A stretch of 60,460 bases of DNA from an uncultured Schaedlerella sp. GTDB lineage: Bacteria > Bacillota > Clostridia > Lachnospirales > Lachnospiraceae. The position numbers and the translations under genes were made by a program. Under the pieces are notes generated by a model that made no database searches, had not been told where the DNA came from, and worked only from the letters and a program-made list of their open reading frames with translations. Below are positions 26,066 through 34,817 of this stretch, piece after piece (position 1 is the stretch's first letter; every line of letters begins with the position of its first letter). The stretch spans positions 1 to 60,460 of the forward strand of contig CAKSAJ010000016.1 in assembly GCA_934435195.1 (NCBI GenBank), read 5' to 3'.

Positions 26066-26554
26066 CTATTTTTCAGTGATAATGATTACATCGTCTCCAG
26101 CCTGTACATCTTTTCCGTCCAGACCACTTACTGCAGCATAATCATCTGTATTGCAGATCAGCATTGGTGTGATTGTATCATAACCAGCTGCTTTTACTTT
26201 GTCTAAATCTACTTCCAAAAGTAAATCACCTTTTTTTACAGTATCACCTGCTTTAACATAACCTTTAAAGCCTTCTCCATTCATCTTTACTGTATCTAGT
26301 CCGATATGGATAAGTATTTCAACACCTTCCTTTGTAGTCAAACTAACTGCATGAAGCGTATTAAACACCATTCCGATTGTTCCGTCTGCCGGAGCATATA
26401 TCTTGTTATCTTCAGGACAAATTGCTATTCCCTGTCCAAGCATTCCTTCACTAAATGTTGGATCGTTCACACTTGAAAGCGGTACTGCTTTTCCTTTAAC
26501 CGGTGAACCGATAATCAATTCCAACTGTTTTTTCTTTTTAAAAAAATCAAACAT
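26066..26554 (-). CDS. PTS IIA component, glucose family
   Basis: A 162-residue Crr-type IIA protein. The phospho-His is in VEILIHIGLDTVKMNGEGF; other family blocks are GKAVPLSSVNDPTFSEGMLGQG and APADGTIGMVFNTLHA. It passes phosphate from HPr to the IIB domain encoded downstream. Confidence 0.93.
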   Translation of the reverse strand: MFDFFKKKKQLELIIGSPVKGKAVPLSSVNDPTFSEGMLGQGIAICPEDNKIYAPADGTIGMVFNTLHAVSLTTKEGVEILIHIGLDTVKMNGEGFKGYVKAGDTVKKGDLLLEVDLDKVKAAGYDTITPMLICNTDDYAAVSGLDGKDVQAGDDVIIITEK

Positions 26555-26567
26555 GTTCTTAGCCTCC

Positions 26568-27413
26568 TTATTTTTCCACCGCAGTAACTCTGCGAATATG
26601 AACTGATAAATACATAACTTCCTCGTCTGAAAGTGTACATCCTGTTGCTTCTTTTATATACGCTGCAACCTTTTCGCTACAGTTATACTCTTTTGGATAC
26701 TTTCGCTGCATCATCTGTGCTAATTCTTTATCTTCACTAGAAAGTAATTCTTTACGATAAATTCTCTGAAGCAAAAACTTGACATGTGTAACAAAGCGTT
26801 CATAATGCAATGAGCTTTCATCTAATTCCAGCCCTAACTCTTGTTCCACGATTCTCACGATATCATTCATCTGATTCGGAAATTTTAACGCATCATGAAT
26901 ATCTGTTCCATACTCTGCATTCACAAAATGCAGTGCTATAAAACCGGCTTCATCCTCTGGTAATCTAATCCCAAGTCTTTCATATATCAGCTGTAATGCA
27001 TATGTCCCAAGTTGAAACTCATGTGAGTAAAATCGTTTAATCTCCCACAATAAAGCATTCTCCGGTTCGATCCCCTGACTCACTCTCTCGATTGCAAAAT
27101 TAATGTGATCCGTTAATGTTACATATATGCTCTGATTCAATTTTAACTTTAATTGATCTTTTGCATAAGCAATAATCTCTGCTGAAATCTCCACACGCTC
27201 TAACGGCATATCAGCGAGTAATTCTTTTAATTGTTCAGCAAGTGTTTTACTTTTCATTCTGAATATCTTTTCCACCTGCTCACTTGACACAGCCTGTCCT
27301 GGTTTCTTCTTAAAACCAATCCCTCTGCCCATCACAACAACTTCTGTCCCCGACTCCTCAAACGCAGAAATTATATTATTATTGATCACTTTATCAATTA
27401 TAATTTCTCCCAT
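26568..27413 (-). CDS. licT: LicT/BglG-type transcription antiterminator
   Basis: A 281-residue protein with an RNA-binding CAT domain (1-60; VINNNIISAFEESGTEVVVMGRGIGFKKKPG) and two PTS regulation domains (about 65-170 and 172-281) with conserved His in LTDHINFAIER, SHEFQLGT, ALHFVNAEYG, HYERFVTHVKF and LSVHIRRV. It is first in the PTS operon and its leader carries a matching RAT/terminator, so the operon is autoregulated by substrate availability. Confidence 0.92.
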   Translation of the reverse strand: MGEIIIDKVINNNIISAFEESGTEVVVMGRGIGFKKKPGQAVSSEQVEKIFRMKSKTLAEQLKELLADMPLERVEISAEIIAYAKDQLKLKLNQSIYVTLTDHINFAIERVSQGIEPENALLWEIKRFYSHEFQLGTYALQLIYERLGIRLPEDEAGFIALHFVNAEYGTDIHDALKFPNQMNDIVRIVEQELGLELDESSLHYERFVTHVKFLLQRIYRKELLSSEDKELAQMMQRKYPKEYNCSEKVAAYIKEATGCTLSDEEVMYLSVHIRRVTAVEK

Positions 27414-27434
27414 ATTATTCCTTCTCTATAATAG

Positions 27435-27484
27435 AAAAAACCAGAACTATAGACTGAGACCTTCAGCCATAAATTCTGGTTTTG
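27435..27484 (-). terminator. Leader terminator controlled by LicT
   Basis: AAAACCAGAA pairs with TTCTGGTTTT, with TTTTTT following on the minus strand, 22 nt upstream of licT. Its 5' arm overlaps the RAT sequence, so RNA binding by LicT would prevent its formation. Confidence 0.85.
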
Positions 27485-27505
27485 CCTGCCTTACAGTAAC
27501 AATCC
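27478..27505 (-). promoter_or_regulatory. RAT (ribonucleic antiterminator) site
   Basis: The minus strand reads GGATTGTTACTG, then GCAGGCAAAACC, the hallmark of LicT/SacY-family RAT sites. It overlaps the 5' arm of the leader terminator. Confidence 0.88.
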
Positions 27506-27739
27506 TCACAACTTCAATTGATAACGTTATTATAACAAACTCTCTTTTCATCGTCAAGCGTTCGTTTATTTTTTGTTAATAATGTTTATATTTCTTTTAG
27601 TTTATTGGTGATTCTGCCAATTAATTATTTTTTATTTCAAAATACTCTTCATGCAATATTAACATTTTAATGTACTTTGACATATCTCACCAAAAAAGGT
27701 ATACTTTTTATAAAAAATAAATGTAGGGAGGTATTTTTT

Positions 27740-28879
27740 ATGCTGATTCAAAGTAAAAAAGTTTGGATTGCGGATCAGTTTGTACCAGCAGTGATTGAAA
27801 TCCACGAAGGTAAAATCACCGATGTTCTTCCATATGAAAGCAGAACACCCGATGTTGACTATGGGGACAAGCGCATTGTGCCGGGTTTCCTCGACATTCA
27901 TTGTCATGGTGCTTTCAAATTTGACACTAATGATGCAAACGAAGAAGGTCTTCGTAACTGGAGCAAACATATTGTTTCTGAAGGAGTAACTGCATTTCTT
28001 GCTACAACAATTACCCAAAGCGAAGAAGTCTTAACTAACGCAGTTGCTAATGTAGCAAAAGTTATGGAGGATGGATATGAGGGTGCTGAAATCCTTGGCA
28101 TTCACTTCGAGGGACCTTATCTTGATATGAAATATAAAGGAGCACAGCCGGAGCAATTTATCGCCAAACCAACAATTGAACAGTTTGAAAGATATCAGGC
28201 TGCCGCCAAAGGACACATCAAATATGTTACTATGGCTACCGAAACTGATGAAGATTTTACCTTGACACGTTATCTGGCTTCACATGGCGTAGTTGTCAGC
28301 ATCGGACATTCTGCTGCAACTTATGAACAGGCAGTCATGGCATACGCACATGGTGCACGTTCTATGACACATGTATACAACGGCATGAGTCCGTTCACTC
28401 ATCGTGCGAATGGCCTTGTAGGTGCAGCTTACCGTCTTCGTACTATGTATGGCGAGATTATCTGTGATGGTAATCACTCTACTCCTGCCGCCTTAAATAA
28501 TTACTTTATGTCTAAGGGACCTGATTATGCGATCATGATATCCGATGCATTAATGGCAAAAGGAACACCTGTAGGAAGTAAATTTATTTTCGGTGGAAAT
28601 GAAATCGAGATTTATCCTGATGGAAGTGCGCATCTGACCGAAAGTGGTACGCTTGCCGGCTCTACACTGAGATTAAACGAGGGACTTCGCATACTTGTTG
28701 AAGAGGCACTTGTTCCATTTAACTATGCGATCAACTCTTGTACTATCAATCCAGCGCGTTGCCTTGGCGTTGATGATCGAAAAGGTGCTATCGGCGTCGG
28801 AAAAGATGCGGATCTGGTTGTATTGGATTCAGACTATAGCGTTTTACAGACTTATTGCATGGGAAATCCCAAACTTTAA
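27740..28879 (+). CDS. nagA: N-acetylglucosamine-6-phosphate deacetylase
   Basis: About 379 residues from the ATG at 27740 (GGGAGG upstream). Amidohydrolase motifs: DIHCHGAFKFD, HFEGPYL, VSIGHSAATY, MTHVYNGMSPFTHR, IICDGNHSTP and MISDALMAKG. It converts GlcNAc-6-P to glucosamine-6-P and acetate. It diverges from the PTS operon. The deaminase gene nagB is not in this window. Confidence 0.95.
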   Translation: MLIQSKKVWIADQFVPAVIEIHEGKITDVLPYESRTPDVDYGDKRIVPGFLDIHCHGAFKFDTNDANEEGLRNWSKHIVSEGVTAFLATTITQSEEVLTNAVANVAKVMEDGYEGAEILGIHFEGPYLDMKYKGAQPEQFIAKPTIEQFERYQAAAKGHIKYVTMATETDEDFTLTRYLASHGVVVSIGHSAATYEQAVMAYAHGARSMTHVYNGMSPFTHRANGLVGAAYRLRTMYGEIICDGNHSTPAALNNYFMSKGPDYAIMISDALMAKGTPVGSKFIFGGNEIEIYPDGSAHLTESGTLAGSTLRLNEGLRILVEEALVPFNYAINSCTINPARCLGVDDRKGAIGVGKDADLVVLDSDYSVLQTYCMGNPKL

Positions 28880-28896
28880 ATTTTAATATAATTCAG

Positions 28897-28941
28897 TAAA
28901 AAAACGAGGTGGAACCCAAGTAAGTTTCACCTCGTTTTTTA
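28897..28941. terminator. Bidirectional terminator between nagA and the microcompartment operon
   Basis: AAAAAACGAGGTG pairs with CACCTCGTTTTTT; both strands end in T-runs. It serves convergent genes. Confidence 0.9.
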
Positions 28942-28955
28942 TTGGAATATATTTC

Positions 28956-30101
28956 TTACCACAATTTCTGATACATCTTCACAACATCTTCCTTACTTGG
29001 AACACGTGGATTTGTAGCTGTACATGCATCTGCAAGTGCTGCATCTGCCATACGATCAATTGCGTTAAAATACTCTTCTTTTGAAATCGTTCCCATCTGT
29101 GAAATCGACAGTGGAATATCCATTTCTTTCAACATGAACTGTACCCAGTTTACAAGCGAACGAACAGTCATAATTTTGTTATAACTGCTAAGTCCTAAAA
29201 TCTGAGCAACAGTAGCATAACGTTTTACAGCCGGCAGATATTCTTTCTGGCTCTTGCTGTGTTTGTTAATATCACTGTTAAATTCAATAATATGTGGAAG
29301 CAGCATTGCATTCGCACGTCCATGTGGAATATGGAATGTTGCTCCTAACTGATGTGCCATACCATGATTTAATCCGAGTGAAGCTGTGTTGAAAGCAAGT
29401 CCTGCCAGGCAAGATGCAGAATGCATCTTCTGACGTGCATGTGTATCATTTCCATCAAGATAAGCTCTCAATAAAAATACACCACAAATTTCAATCGCTT
29501 TCTCAGCCAAAGCATTCGTAAAATCACTTCTATTTGTACTTACGCACGCCTCTAATGCATGTGTAAATACATCCATACCTGTATCTGCTGTGATTGCCGG
29601 TGGCACACTCTTTACTAATTCTGCATCCAGAATTGCTTCATCCGGTGTTAAGTGTTCAGATACTAGCGGATATTTCATTTTTTCTTTTGGATCAGAAACT
29701 ACGGCAAAAGATGTAACCTCAGAACCTGTTCCACTCGTTGTTGGTATTGCGATCAGTCCAACTTCAGCATACGGCTCTACTCGCAATGCAAACTCACGGA
29801 TAGATTTTGATGAATCAATTGCTGAACCTCCACCGACTGCAACAAGTACATCCGGTTTGTATTCCAGCATCTTTTTAACGCCTTCTGAAATCTTCTCAAT
29901 CGGAGGATCCGGAACAACATCTTTGAAAATCTCAAATTCTTTATTTGCACGTTTAAGCGGATCTGTTACCAAATTGAACATACTGCTCTGTGCCATAAAT
30001 GGATCTGTGATAATCAATACTTTGTTGTATGGGATCTCTGCCAATCTATCTAAAGCCTGATCTCCAAAAAATACTTTTGTCTTTATTTCAAAGCTTCTCA
30101 T
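28956..30101 (-). CDS. Iron-containing alcohol dehydrogenase (PduQ-like)
   Basis: A 381-residue group III alcohol dehydrogenase with NAD site GGGSAIDSSKSI, TTSGTGSEVT and metal ligands in NHGMAHQLGATFHIPHGRANA. In propanediol microcompartments this enzyme reduces propanal to 1-propanol and regenerates NAD+ within the shell. It is the last gene of the long operon, 12 nt after the DeoR gene. Lactaldehyde reduction is an alternative or additional role. Confidence 0.9.
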   Translation of the reverse strand: MRSFEIKTKVFFGDQALDRLAEIPYNKVLIITDPFMAQSSMFNLVTDPLKRANKEFEIFKDVVPDPPIEKISEGVKKMLEYKPDVLVAVGGGSAIDSSKSIREFALRVEPYAEVGLIAIPTTSGTGSEVTSFAVVSDPKEKMKYPLVSEHLTPDEAILDAELVKSVPPAITADTGMDVFTHALEACVSTNRSDFTNALAEKAIEICGVFLLRAYLDGNDTHARQKMHSASCLAGLAFNTASLGLNHGMAHQLGATFHIPHGRANAMLLPHIIEFNSDINKHSKSQKEYLPAVKRYATVAQILGLSSYNKIMTVRSLVNWVQFMLKEMDIPLSISQMGTISKEEYFNAIDRMADAALADACTATNPRVPSKEDVVKMYQKLW

Positions 30102-30113
30102 ACTATTCTTCCT

Positions 30114-30878
30114 CTATTCGGGATAAATACATTCAATTCCATACTCTTTAAATGCCTGAAGCCAAACTTCGTCCGGTTTCGCATCTGTAACTACCATACT
30201 AATATCTTCCAATGTACCAATCTCTGTAAATGCTGTCTTCCCAAACTTTGAACTATCTACAGCAAGAACTTTTTCTCTTCCTGCGTGCAGCATTGTTTTC
30301 TTATTGTTTGCATGAAGTTCCTCTGTATCTGTCAGCCCTGTCTCGAGATCAAATCCCTTTGCTGAAACAATTGCCATATCCACATGATAAGAATTTAACA
30401 TCTTATCAGTCTGCGGACCTACCAGTGCAAAAGATCCTTCTCTCATTGCTCCACCTGTTGACAGTACATTAACATTAGGTGTATCAAACATTTCTATCAA
30501 AATCTCAATTGAATTTGTTATCAATGTCAGATTCTTTCTCTCTTTCAATGCTTTTGCAATATATACAGCTGTTGAACTTGCATCAAGCATAATGCTGGTG
30601 CCATCTTTAATTCTGGAACTGATCACTTCCGCAATTTTCTGTTTGCTGATCACATTCCTCTTTTTACGGATATTAAATGGTAAATCTACATTTGCATTTT
30701 CATTAATTACTGCTCCGCCATAACTTTTTATCGCGAATCCATCGTTCTCAAGCTTTTCCAGATCTCTTCGAATCGTTTCTTCCGATACCTTATAAATCTG
30801 ACTCAACTCACTTACGACTACCCGACGTTCAGCCTGCAGTTTTTCTAAAATAGCATTTCTTCTCTCTATTGCAAGCAT
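30114..30878 (-). CDS. DeoR-family repressor of the microcompartment locus
   Basis: A 254-residue regulator: N-terminal winged helix-turn-helix (1-60; ERRNAILEKLQAERRVVVSELSQ, SEETIRRDLEKLENDG) and a DeoRC sensor domain (about 75-235; IMLDASSTAVYIAKAL, LITNSIEILIE, GAMREGSFALVGP). Such regulators usually respond to phosphorylated sugars. Being inside the operon, it probably controls the two promoters at 39499-39527 and 43149-43177. Confidence 0.9.
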   Translation of the reverse strand: MLAIERRNAILEKLQAERRVVVSELSQIYKVSEETIRRDLEKLENDGFAIKSYGGAVINENANVDLPFNIRKKRNVISKQKIAEVISSRIKDGTSIMLDASSTAVYIAKALKERKNLTLITNSIEILIEMFDTPNVNVLSTGGAMREGSFALVGPQTDKMLNSYHVDMAIVSAKGFDLETGLTDTEELHANNKKTMLHAGREKVLAVDSSKFGKTAFTEIGTLEDISMVVTDAKPDEVWLQAFKEYGIECIYPE

Positions 30879-30914
30879 CCCTTTGCCTCCCAGTCATTTT
30901 TTTGAGTTATGTAA

Positions 30915-30959
30915 CTGTTTGGTACTTACACAAAATCTGCGTATTACAGTACCAAACAG
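30915..30959 (-). promoter_or_regulatory. Stem-loop between the pduT and deoR genes
   Basis: CTGTTTGGTACT (30915-30926) is exactly complementary to 30948-30959. No T-run follows on the minus strand. A processing or stability element, or a weak attenuator, is likely. Confidence 0.6.
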
Positions 30960-30982
30960 CCACTGGATCTCTACTTATTCAA

Positions 30983-31531
30983 CTACAGAATCGCATTGCG
31001 AATCTGTGCATCTGGATGTGCAATAACAGAAGAATCAAGGAACATTCCGTCCTCTGCTACTACGCTTTTAGCACGTTCGATCGCTGCTTCTACAGCTGCC
31101 ACCTCACCTGTGAGCATCATGTATGACTTACCACACATACCTCTTGCGATTCTAAGCTCAACCAAATCAACAATTGCTGTTTTTGCAGCTTCATCTGCTG
31201 CTACAATAATCGATGTAGCATCATATGTCTCTACAATACCAAGTGCGGATACATCCTCAATTGCTGTGGCACCATAGATTGCCGGAAAAATGGATTCGTG
31301 TGGGTTACCGAGCACAAAACTGTTGATCAAGTATCTTCCGTGCAGATTCTTTGCATTATCAACTGCTGCACGAACAGCACTCAGATCTCCTGAAATGATT
31401 ACGATATATTTTCCCGGACATACGGTCTGTGCTTCAATGATATCGACTTCTGAGGTCTTTACCATAGCATCTGCTGCCACAACACCTGAAGCAACAGTCT
31501 TATATTCTACCATTCCAATTGCCTTACTCAT
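30983..31531 (-). CDS. pduT: Trimeric shell protein, PduT type (two BMC domains)
   Basis: A 182-residue protein with two BMC domains (about 3-88 and 95-180). Cys38 lies in the CPGKY loop, the position that ligates the pore [4Fe-4S] cluster in characterised PduT. The second domain has a Cys at the equivalent place (MCGKSY). It probably carries electrons through the shell to or from PduS, whose gene overlaps it by 4 nt. Confidence 0.92.
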   Translation of the reverse strand: MSKAIGMVEYKTVASGVVAADAMVKTSEVDIIEAQTVCPGKYIVIISGDLSAVRAAVDNAKNLHGRYLINSFVLGNPHESIFPAIYGATAIEDVSALGIVETYDATSIIVAADEAAKTAIVDLVELRIARGMCGKSYMMLTGEVAAVEAAIERAKSVVAEDGMFLDSSVIAHPDAQIRNAIL

Positions 31532-32880
31532 TTACCTGCACGTCCTTCCTGAGTTTCTATAATTACATACTTGTCAGTAACTTCACTGACAACTCCATCT
31601 ATAGATGCGTGGATTCCAACGCTCAATCCCTTAGCTGGTTCTGCAATCATCTGTCCTTTTGTTACTTTATCGCCCTGTTTTACGATTGCTGCTGCCGGAG
31701 CACCAATATGCTGGCTCAGCATAATTTTAACTTTTGAAACAGGAACTACAGACTCATCAAGCGGAGCCTCTTTATTGTATTTTGTCAGATCCAGTCTCGC
31801 CATCAGACGTTCCATAGGAACTTTACGATATTCACGTTCCGGTCCAACCGGTTTTGCTTCTACCTGTGGCGGTCTGAGTCCATTTGCTCTTAAGCCAGCT
31901 TTATATTCTGCCATTAATGTTCTTGGTGATAATCCCTGCATGCAAGAATACATCTCGCAAAGTCCACAAGAAGAACAGAACATTGTATTTACGAAAATAT
32001 TCGGTTCCTGAACATCTTTACATGTAGCAGCACGCATAAATAAATGTGGCTGGATTGGATGTCCCAGTCTGTTTCTTGGGCAAAGATCTGTACACATTGA
32101 ACACTGACAACAACAAGCTGCTGCACGTTTCAGATCGATACTCGTTTTCTTTCTCTTTTTCTGAATGATCAAATGCTCTTCTGGAAGAACCAGTACTGCA
32201 TTTGTTGTTTTTGTTACAGGAAGTGAACCACTTCCAATGAATCCCATCATTGGTCCTCCAATAAAGTATACTGGATTCTTTGTTGTAATTCCACCTGCAA
32301 GTTTTACTGTATCTTCGATTGTAGTTCCAATAGGAACTCTGACTGTTACCGGGTGATCTACCTCGGCAACAACAGATACCAGTTTATCTACAACCGGAGT
32401 ACTCTGATTAATTGCTCTGTATGCATTGTATACGGTCTCTACATTAAATACGGCAACTCCCTGTTCAATCGGAAGTCCTCCCGGACGTACCACTTTCTTT
32501 GTAACTTCATAGATCAAAACAACTTCATCACCGGCTGGATATACTTCATCCAGCAGTCCCAGTCTTACTTCCGGGTATGCTCCGATTACACCATTCAGTG
32601 CATCGATAGTCTTTGTATAAGCTTTTTTGATACCAATTACGAGTTCTTTTGCACCAACTGCCTGACCAATCAAATGAAATGTCTCAACAATCTCCTGTGC
32701 ATATTTTTCCAGTAATTGTCTATGTAATCTCAGTAGTGGTTCACACTCTGCACAGTTAAGAATCAATGTCTCAGCATTTTCATTTAACTTTGCGTATGTA
32801 GGGAATCCGGCACCACCTGCACCAACAATACCATTTTGTTGCAATATGTTGCTTAATTCTTTCATATCCATCATTTTCAC
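31528..32880 (-). CDS. pduS: PduS-like flavin / iron-sulfur electron carrier (RnfC-related)
   Basis: A 450-residue protein: N-terminal RnfC/NuoF-like region (GIVGAGGAGFPTYAKL, NCAECEPLL), SLBB region (about 165-245), two [4Fe-4S] motifs (CCQCSMCTDLCPRNRLGHP and CSSCGLCEMYSCMQGLSP) and a lipoyl-like C-terminal domain. In B12-dependent pathways it reduces cobalamin; here the pathway is glycyl radical based, so a redox role with PduT is more likely. Confidence 0.92.
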   Translation of the reverse strand: MKMMDMKELSNILQQNGIVGAGGAGFPTYAKLNENAETLILNCAECEPLLRLHRQLLEKYAQEIVETFHLIGQAVGAKELVIGIKKAYTKTIDALNGVIGAYPEVRLGLLDEVYPAGDEVVLIYEVTKKVVRPGGLPIEQGVAVFNVETVYNAYRAINQSTPVVDKLVSVVAEVDHPVTVRVPIGTTIEDTVKLAGGITTKNPVYFIGGPMMGFIGSGSLPVTKTTNAVLVLPEEHLIIQKKRKKTSIDLKRAAACCCQCSMCTDLCPRNRLGHPIQPHLFMRAATCKDVQEPNIFVNTMFCSSCGLCEMYSCMQGLSPRTLMAEYKAGLRANGLRPPQVEAKPVGPEREYRKVPMERLMARLDLTKYNKEAPLDESVVPVSKVKIMLSQHIGAPAAAIVKQGDKVTKGQMIAEPAKGLSVGIHASIDGVVSEVTDKYVIIETQEGRAGK

Positions 32881-33170
32881 TACTCCAGTCCTGTTCCGTC
32901 ATCAATAATTCCAACGATTGCAGCATCGATAGGTGCGTCCTCCATATCAGTTCCTACTCTGGCTGCACTTCCCTGTGCCACCAGTACATAGTCACCAATT
33001 CCGGCACCAATCTTGTCGATCGCAATGATCTGATCAGCTCCTCCGGTCTGTACATGCTGTTTCAACACTTCTACAATCATGAATTTATTTCCAACTAATC
33101 TTTCGCATTTCCGTGTTGATACAACACTGCCTTTCACTTTTCCTATCAGCATAATCTTCTCCTCTTGCAA
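32880..33170 (-). CDS. Pentameric vertex protein (EutN/CcmL/PduN family)
   Basis: A 96-residue protein with the single EutN_CcmL domain (MLIGKVKGSVVSTRKCERLVGNKF, GAGIGDYVLVAQGSAARVG, DAAIVGIIDD). It closes the twelve vertices of the icosahedral shell. The stop overlaps the pduS start. An upstream in-frame ATG adds six residues; MLIGKV is the family-standard start (33152). Confidence 0.93.
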   Translation of the reverse strand: MQEEKIMLIGKVKGSVVSTRKCERLVGNKFMIVEVLKQHVQTGGADQIIAIDKIGAGIGDYVLVAQGSAARVGTDMEDAPIDAAIVGIIDDGTGLE

Positions 33171-33182
33171 CCTGTAAGAAAT

Positions 33183-33830
33183 CTATTTGATAATTCTTAC
33201 TGTATCTCCTGTCGCAATCTTCGCTGCATTCGCTTCATCTGTATCGATATGCATCTCAAGTGTAAAGCTGTCATCTACACGAATCTGTACATTGTTAAAT
33301 GTTGTTCCTCGTTCATTGTCTGCTTTAACTGAAACGATATCTCCATCATGTACACCTGCTGCCATTGCATCCTGTGGTGCCATGTGAATATGTCTTTTGG
33401 CTACAATACATCCTTCATTCAGGTAAATTGCACCTTTCGGTCCAACTACCGCAATTGCAGCGGATCCTGCAATATTACCGGACTCTCTGATTGGAGCTTT
33501 TACTCCAAGACGAAGCGCATCTGTGGCAGAAATCTCTACCTGTGATTTACTTCTGACCGGTCCCAGGATTCTAACATTCTCGATTGCTCTAAGCTTCAGA
33601 CCAACAATTGTAACTGTCTCATTTGACGCAAACTGTCCGCCCATAAGCCCTTTTTTCTTTGTAAGCTGGTATCCTTCTCCAAATAAAGCTTCTACATGCT
33701 CCTGTGTCAGATGGATATGTCTTGCAGACACACCAACCGGAACCACATAACCATTCTCAGAAGAAGCTTCCTGTTTCTGAATTGACTCCAGCACCATTCT
33801 TGTGATTAATTCTATACTTTGATTATCCAT
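33183..33830 (-). CDS. pduL: Phosphate propanoyltransferase
   Basis: A 215-residue PduL with paired zinc motifs VSARHIHLTQEHV and AKRHIHMAPQDA. It converts propanoyl-CoA and phosphate to propanoyl phosphate and free CoA in the lumen. The N-terminal amphipathic helix (about 4-20; SIELITRMVLESIQKQ) is a typical encapsulation peptide. The ATG at 33830 is chosen because AAGGAGACGTATT precedes it. Confidence 0.94.
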   Translation of the reverse strand: MDNQSIELITRMVLESIQKQEASSENGYVVPVGVSARHIHLTQEHVEALFGEGYQLTKKKGLMGGQFASNETVTIVGLKLRAIENVRILGPVRSKSQVEISATDALRLGVKAPIRESGNIAGSAAIAVVGPKGAIYLNEGCIVAKRHIHMAPQDAMAAGVHDGDIVSVKADNERGTTFNNVQIRVDDSFTLEMHIDTDEANAAKIATGDTVRIIK

Positions 33831-33890
33831 AATACGTCTCCTTGTATTATGCGGATTCTCCACAGTTGGAAAATCATATCAATTTATGAC

Positions 33891-33932
33891 ATGACAGCCT
33901 TACAGTTTTTATTCTGTAAGGCTATCTGTCAT
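33891..33932 (-). promoter_or_regulatory. Strong stem-loop between shell gene and pduL
   Basis: ATGACAGCCTTACAG pairs with CTGTAAGGCT-ATC-TGTCAT around an AT-rich loop. It separates the shell genes upstream from enzyme genes downstream; attenuation or mRNA end protection would give shell proteins in excess. Confidence 0.65.
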
Positions 33933-33946
33933 CCTGATCGCATTTA

Positions 33947-34441
33947 TTAGTCGATATGTGGAAGAATTTTTTCTACATCGTTATGTGGTCTTGGAATTAC
34001 GTGTGTTGCTACTAATTCTCCAAGTCTTCCAGCTGCGTCTGCACCTGTCTCAACTGCTGATTTAACAGCTCCTACGTCTCCACGTACCATAACTGTTACA
34101 AGACCAGATCCAATTTTTTCTGTTCCTACTAATACTACGTTAGCAGCTTTTAACATTGCATCTGCTGCTTCGATTGATGCTACAAGACCTCTTGTTTCAA
34201 CCATTCCTAATGCTTCCTGTGCCATTCTTTTTTCCTCCTTATGAATTGTTTCTGTTATCTGCTCTGCTTTTTGTGTTGTTTTTCTTACACGTTGCACTGT
34301 CTTAGCCGGTGCTTTTGCAGTTGCCGTTTTTGTTGTTTTCTTTGTGGATGCAGCTTTTGTTGTACTCTTTTTAGCCGTACCAGCTGCTTTAGAAGACTCT
34401 TCTTTCTTCTCTTGACCTGTCGGCTTCTTTTCCTCTGCCAT
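33947..34441 (-). CDS. Hexameric shell protein with Lys/Ala-rich N-terminal tail, two possible starts
   Basis: The long form has 164 residues: a disordered tail of about 72 residues rich in Lys, Ala, Thr and Gln (e.g. KKSTTKAASTKKTTKTATAK) followed by a complete BMC-H domain. The short form begins at ATG 34225 with AAGGAGGAAAAAAGA directly upstream, giving 92 residues nearly identical to the PduA paralogue at 34818-35093. The long start (34441) also has AAGGAGGG. Both sites look functional, so one gene may make tailed and untailed subunits that mix in hexamers. The basic tail resembles histone H1-like linkers; nucleic acid or cargo binding is only a guess. Confidence 0.85.
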   Translation of the reverse strand: MAEEKKPTGQEKKEESSKAAGTAKKSTTKAASTKKTTKTATAKAPAKTVQRVRKTTQKAEQITETIHKEEKRMAQEALGMVETRGLVASIEAADAMLKAANVVLVGTEKIGSGLVTVMVRGDVGAVKSAVETGADAAGRLGELVATHVIPRPHNDVEKILPHID

Positions 34442-34455
34442 CGTAACTGCCCTCC

Positions 34456-34740
34456 TTAACAAACTCGATTCGCACTGTTCTCAATCAGTTTCAGAATCTC
34501 TTCATGGGGACTTGGGATTACAACATGAGCAACCGGGTCTTTGATTCCATTGGCCGTAGCTGCTTCAATGGCCTGTGTTACCGATGATACATCTCCACGG
34601 ATGATAACCGTTACAAGTCTTCCACCTAACTTCTTTTCCCATGTAACCAGCTCTACCTCAGCTGTTTTGCACATAATATCAATCGCAACTACTGCTGCTG
34701 TTACACTTGGGATTTCAAAAAATCCATATGCCTGTCCCAT
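34456..34740 (-). CDS. Hexameric shell protein (BMC-H, 94 aa)
   Basis: A single BMC domain starting MGQAYGFFEIPSVTAAVVAID, with KTAEVELVTWEKKLGGRLVTVIIRGDVSSV. It diverges from the PduA-type subunits and ends NRVC with a C-terminal cysteine. Its stop lies just before the ribosome site of the tailed shell gene. The role is a facet tile with a distinct pore. Confidence 0.92.
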   Translation of the reverse strand: MGQAYGFFEIPSVTAAVVAIDIMCKTAEVELVTWEKKLGGRLVTVIIRGDVSSVTQAIEAATANGIKDPVAHVVIPSPHEEILKLIENSANRVC

Positions 34741-34764
34741 GAGACTGCTCCTTTACTTCTCTAC

Positions 34765-34795
34765 ATCCGCAGTCTGGTTAACCAAAACTGCGGAT
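34765..34795 (-). promoter_or_regulatory. Stem-loop between two shell genes
   Basis: ATCCGCAGT is exactly complementary to ACTGCGGAT (9-bp stem, 13-nt loop). No T-run on the minus strand. Confidence 0.55.
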
Positions 34796-34817
34796 ATTTA
34801 TCATTTATATTTGTTAA

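Noticed and set aside
31528..32880. PduS as evidence for B12-dependent propanediol use
   Set aside because: No diol dehydratase subunits (PduCDE), reactivase or cobalamin genes; the dehydratase is a glycyl radical enzyme.
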